A DNA stretch of 6,129 nucleotides. Source: an uncultured Clostridia bacterium. GTDB lineage: Bacteria; Bacillota; Clostridia; Peptostreptococcales; Anaerovoracaceae. Position 1 is the stretch's first letter. Each line of letters begins with the position of its first letter. A program made the position numbers and the translations under genes. The stretch is from positions 1 through 6,129 of the forward strand of contig CALIBC010000089.1 of the NCBI GenBank assembly GCA_938045615.1, written 5' to 3'. The notes beneath the pieces were generated by a model. The model did not search any database. It was not told the DNA's origin and worked only from the letters and a program-made list of their open reading frames with translations. Shown here piece by piece: positions 4,059-6,129 of the stretch.

Positions 4059-6129
4059 TGGCGGCGATTAATATAAAGACAGCCACAAAGGTTACACCGC
4101 AGTGTTATGCCTATACGCTTCCCGGTGTCAGTGCAAATGATGGTTGGACAAAAATAGGATTTACAGAGCGGGATGTGAAAATTCGTATCAAGGAGCAGAC
4201 CCATACAGCAGGAATTACACCGAAGCTCTGGTGGCACTATCGAGCGGCCTATATGACGGAGCCTTACGGTAATTTTACAGATAAGGACTTTCATGCCTAT
4301 CTGAAGAAGCTGGGAATCTTACGCAGAAGCGGGACGGAGTGGTTTAAGATCGAACCGGAAACAGCCAAACTTGATTTCGTGGATTACGCACAGAATCATG
4401 GCGTGGTTGATAATAACAATGCAGATGCAGTCATTCCCTATAAGCTTAGAGATGAGCAGGATAAAGCTGTTAAGATGACCATTGATTATTTTCAGAGTCA
4501 TGAAAATGGCGAATTCCTGTGGAATGCTAAGCCTCGCTTTGGAAAAACGCTGTCTGCCTATGATCTGTGCAAACGACTGGATGTTGCCAATATTCTGATT
4601 GTGACCAACCGGCCAGCCATTGCCAATTCCTGGTACTCAGATTATGAGACGTTTTTTGGAGTGGAGTCTGGCTGGTACTTTGTCAGCAATGTGGAGGGTA
4701 TAAGGAATCGGAAATATGTCTACAGCCGTGAAGCATACTTAAAGAAGATACGCGAGGATGATACAGACAAGATCAAGGGCTGTATTGAGTTCGTCAGCCT
4801 GCAGGATCTGAAAGGATCCATTTATTTTGGGGGTCAGTATGACAAACTGGAGGAGGTGAGTGATGCCATGGATGGCGCAGGTCATCATAAGGGCTTGTTA
4901 TGGGATATCCTCATTGTGGATGAGGCACACGAGGGGGTAGATACCTATAAGACTGACACTGCTTTCAACCATATTCGTCACAAATGGACCCTTCATCTTT
5001 CAGGTACGCCTTTCAAGGCTCTGGCCAATGAGAAGTTTCCAGGTGAAGCTATCTACAACTGGACCTATGCAGATGAGCAGAGGAAGAAGCGCAATTGGGA
5101 CAGCGCCTGTGAGCAGGAAAATCCTTATGCCAATCTGCCCCGTCTCTGCCTCTATACCTATCAGATGTCAGCCCTGATTCGGGATAAGGTAGCACATGGT
5201 ATCGAGCTTGCTGACAATGATATTGAGGAGTATGCCTTCGATCTGAATGAGTTTTTTGCCACCAATGAGTCTGGCAAGTTTATTCATGATACAGATGTCA
5301 ATAAATTCTTAGATGCACTGACCAGACAGGAGAAGTTTCCATTTTCAACACCGGAACTTCGTAATGAATTAAAGCATACCTTCTGGCTTTTAAACCGGGT
5401 AGCAAGTGCAAGGGCATTAGCAAAGAAGCTGGAGCTTCATCCGATCTTCAAAGATTATAAGGTGATTCTTGCTGCCGGAGATGGCAAGCTGGATGACAAT
5501 GATGAGAATGAGAAATCCTTTGATCGTGTTAGGGCGGCAATTGAGCAGCATGGCAAGACTATCACACTTTCTGTAGGACAGCTTACAACCGGTGTTACGA
5601 TTCCAGAGTGGACAGCTGTTCTGATGCTTTCCAACATGGCTTCACCGGCGCTTTACATGCAGGCTGCTTTTCGGGCACAGAATCCATGCTTGTTCACAGA
5701 CAGCCAGGGAAATGCTTACCGGAAGCAGAATGCTTATGTTTTTGATTTTGATCCGGCCCGTACCCTTACCATCTTTGAACGGTTCGCCAATGACCTGATT
5801 CCAGAGACCTCCGGCGATAAGGGCAGCTTTGATGAAAGGAAACAGCATGTCAGAGAACTCTTAAATTTCTTCCCAGTATATGGAGAAGATAATCAGGGCT
5901 CCATGATTGAGCTGGATGCAGAGTCGGTTCTTACAATTCCGCGCCATATCCATGCAAAGGAAGTTGTGGAACGAGGCTTTATGTCCAATTTTCTCTTTGC
6001 CAATATTTCCGGAATTTTTGGAGCGCCGAAGGAGATCATTGACATCATCAACGGTATGCAGGCCATAGAGGAGCCCAAAACCCTGCCGCATGTGGAGATT
6101 GATCATAAGACAGCGGATGACCTTCACAT
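4058..6129 (+). CDS. GIY-YIG/T5orf172 nuclease-like domain fused to SF2 DEAH helicase (restriction subunit, C-terminus beyond window)
   Basis: This is a putative restriction translocase/nuclease acting with the adjacent methyltransferase. The frame is open for 690 codons and runs off the window. Residues 16-94 form a GIY-YIG/T5orf172-like domain: 'CYAYTLPG' (16-23), 'KIGFTERD' (32-39), Arg43, and 'TEWF' with Glu94. An SF2 helicase core follows: 'YKLRDEQ', a divergent motif I 'PRFGKT' (159-164, Lys163), motif II DEAH (288-291), motif III SGTP (315-318), a motif V-like 'TTGVTIPEW' (510-518), and a motif VI-like 'QAAFRAQNP' (535-543, Arg539). About 120 residues past motif VI are unassigned. The start is ATG at 4058, eight bases after AAGGAGA (4043-4049), overlapping the methyltransferase stop. 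No separate promoter is evident downstream of the IS, so expression depends on read-through from the IS or on an unseen promoter. Annotation transfers often call this simply a DEAD/DEAH helicase. The cellular role is inferred from the pairing. Confidence 0.87.
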   Translation, partial: MAAINIKTATKVTPQCYAYTLPGVSANDGWTKIGFTERDVKIRIKEQTHTAGITPKLWWHYRAAYMTEPYGNFTDKDFHAYLKKLGILRRSGTEWFKIEPETAKLDFVDYAQNHGVVDNNNADAVIPYKLRDEQDKAVKMTIDYFQSHENGEFLWNAKPRFGKTLSAYDLCKRLDVANILIVTNRPAIANSWYSDYETFFGVESGWYFVSNVEGIRNRKYVYSREAYLKKIREDDTDKIKGCIEFVSLQDLKGSIYFGGQYDKLEEVSDAMDGAGHHKGLLWDILIVDEAHEGVDTYKTDTAFNHIRHKWTLHLSGTPFKALANEKFPGEAIYNWTYADEQRKKRNWDSACEQENPYANLPRLCLYTYQMSALIRDKVAHGIELADNDIEEYAFDLNEFFATNESGKFIHDTDVNKFLDALTRQEKFPFSTPELRNELKHTFWLLNRVASARALAKKLELHPIFKDYKVILAAGDGKLDDNDENEKSFDRVRAAIEQHGKTITLSVGQLTTGVTIPEWTAVLMLSNMASPALYMQAAFRAQNPCLFTDSQGNAYRKQNAYVFDFDPARTLTIFERFANDLIPETSGDKGSFDERKQHVRELLNFFPVYGEDNQGSMIELDAESVLTIPRHIHAKEVVERGFMSNFLFANISGIFGAPKEIIDIINGMQAIEEPKTLPHVEIDHKTADDLH

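Noticed and set aside
5455..6127. Several short minus-strand open frames opposite the helicase gene
   Set aside because: They are antisense to a continuous 690-codon plus-strand frame with helicase motifs, and show no start signals or family features.
1..6129. CRISPR array, tRNA or rRNA
   Set aside because: No regularly spaced direct repeats, tRNA cloverleaf motifs or conserved rRNA stretches were seen on reading either strand.

Overview
The window looks like a chromosomal segment of a low-to-moderate GC Firmicute, most likely a gut clostridium of the Lachnospiraceae type. This rests on the AGGAGG ribosome binding sites, the AT-rich intergenic DNA and the gene families present. The species cannot be named from the sequence. 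It contains two unrelated gene blocks on opposite strands, joined by a transposon.

Positions 1-2648, minus strand: a regulated vitamin or micronutrient uptake locus. Reading leftward, it holds an AraC-family regulator (1587-2648), an MptD/Trep_Strep-type ECF substrate-binding membrane protein (869-1474), an EcfT transmembrane protein (188-865) and the first 62 codons of an ECF ATPase (1-188, running off the window). The T and A genes overlap as TAATG. A near-perfect 18-bp palindrome lies in the 112-bp gap between regulator and S component.

About 2676-3840, plus strand: an IS630-family insertion sequence. It has imperfect 31-bp terminal inverted repeats, a good sigma-70 promoter (2704-2732), and a transposase split into an HTH part and a DDE part, joined by a -1 frameshift in an A8 run (3243-3250). 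Its left end lies only about 15-20 bp upstream of the regulator's ribosome binding site.

About 3841-6129, plus strand: the tail of a restriction-modification locus. Only about 71 C-terminal codons of an Eco57I-like methyltransferase remain to the right of the IS. A TAATG overlap follows, leading into a large, still open gene (690 codons in the window). This gene encodes an N-terminal GIY-YIG/T5orf172-type nuclease-like domain fused to an SF2 DEAH helicase.

The left flank of the IS (regulator leader) and its right flank (methyltransferase 3' end) cannot have been neighbours in an intact locus. The IS therefore marks a deletion or rearrangement junction, not a simple insertion. It removed most of the methyltransferase, left a possible orphan restriction translocase/nuclease, and cut the AraC gene off from its native promoter.
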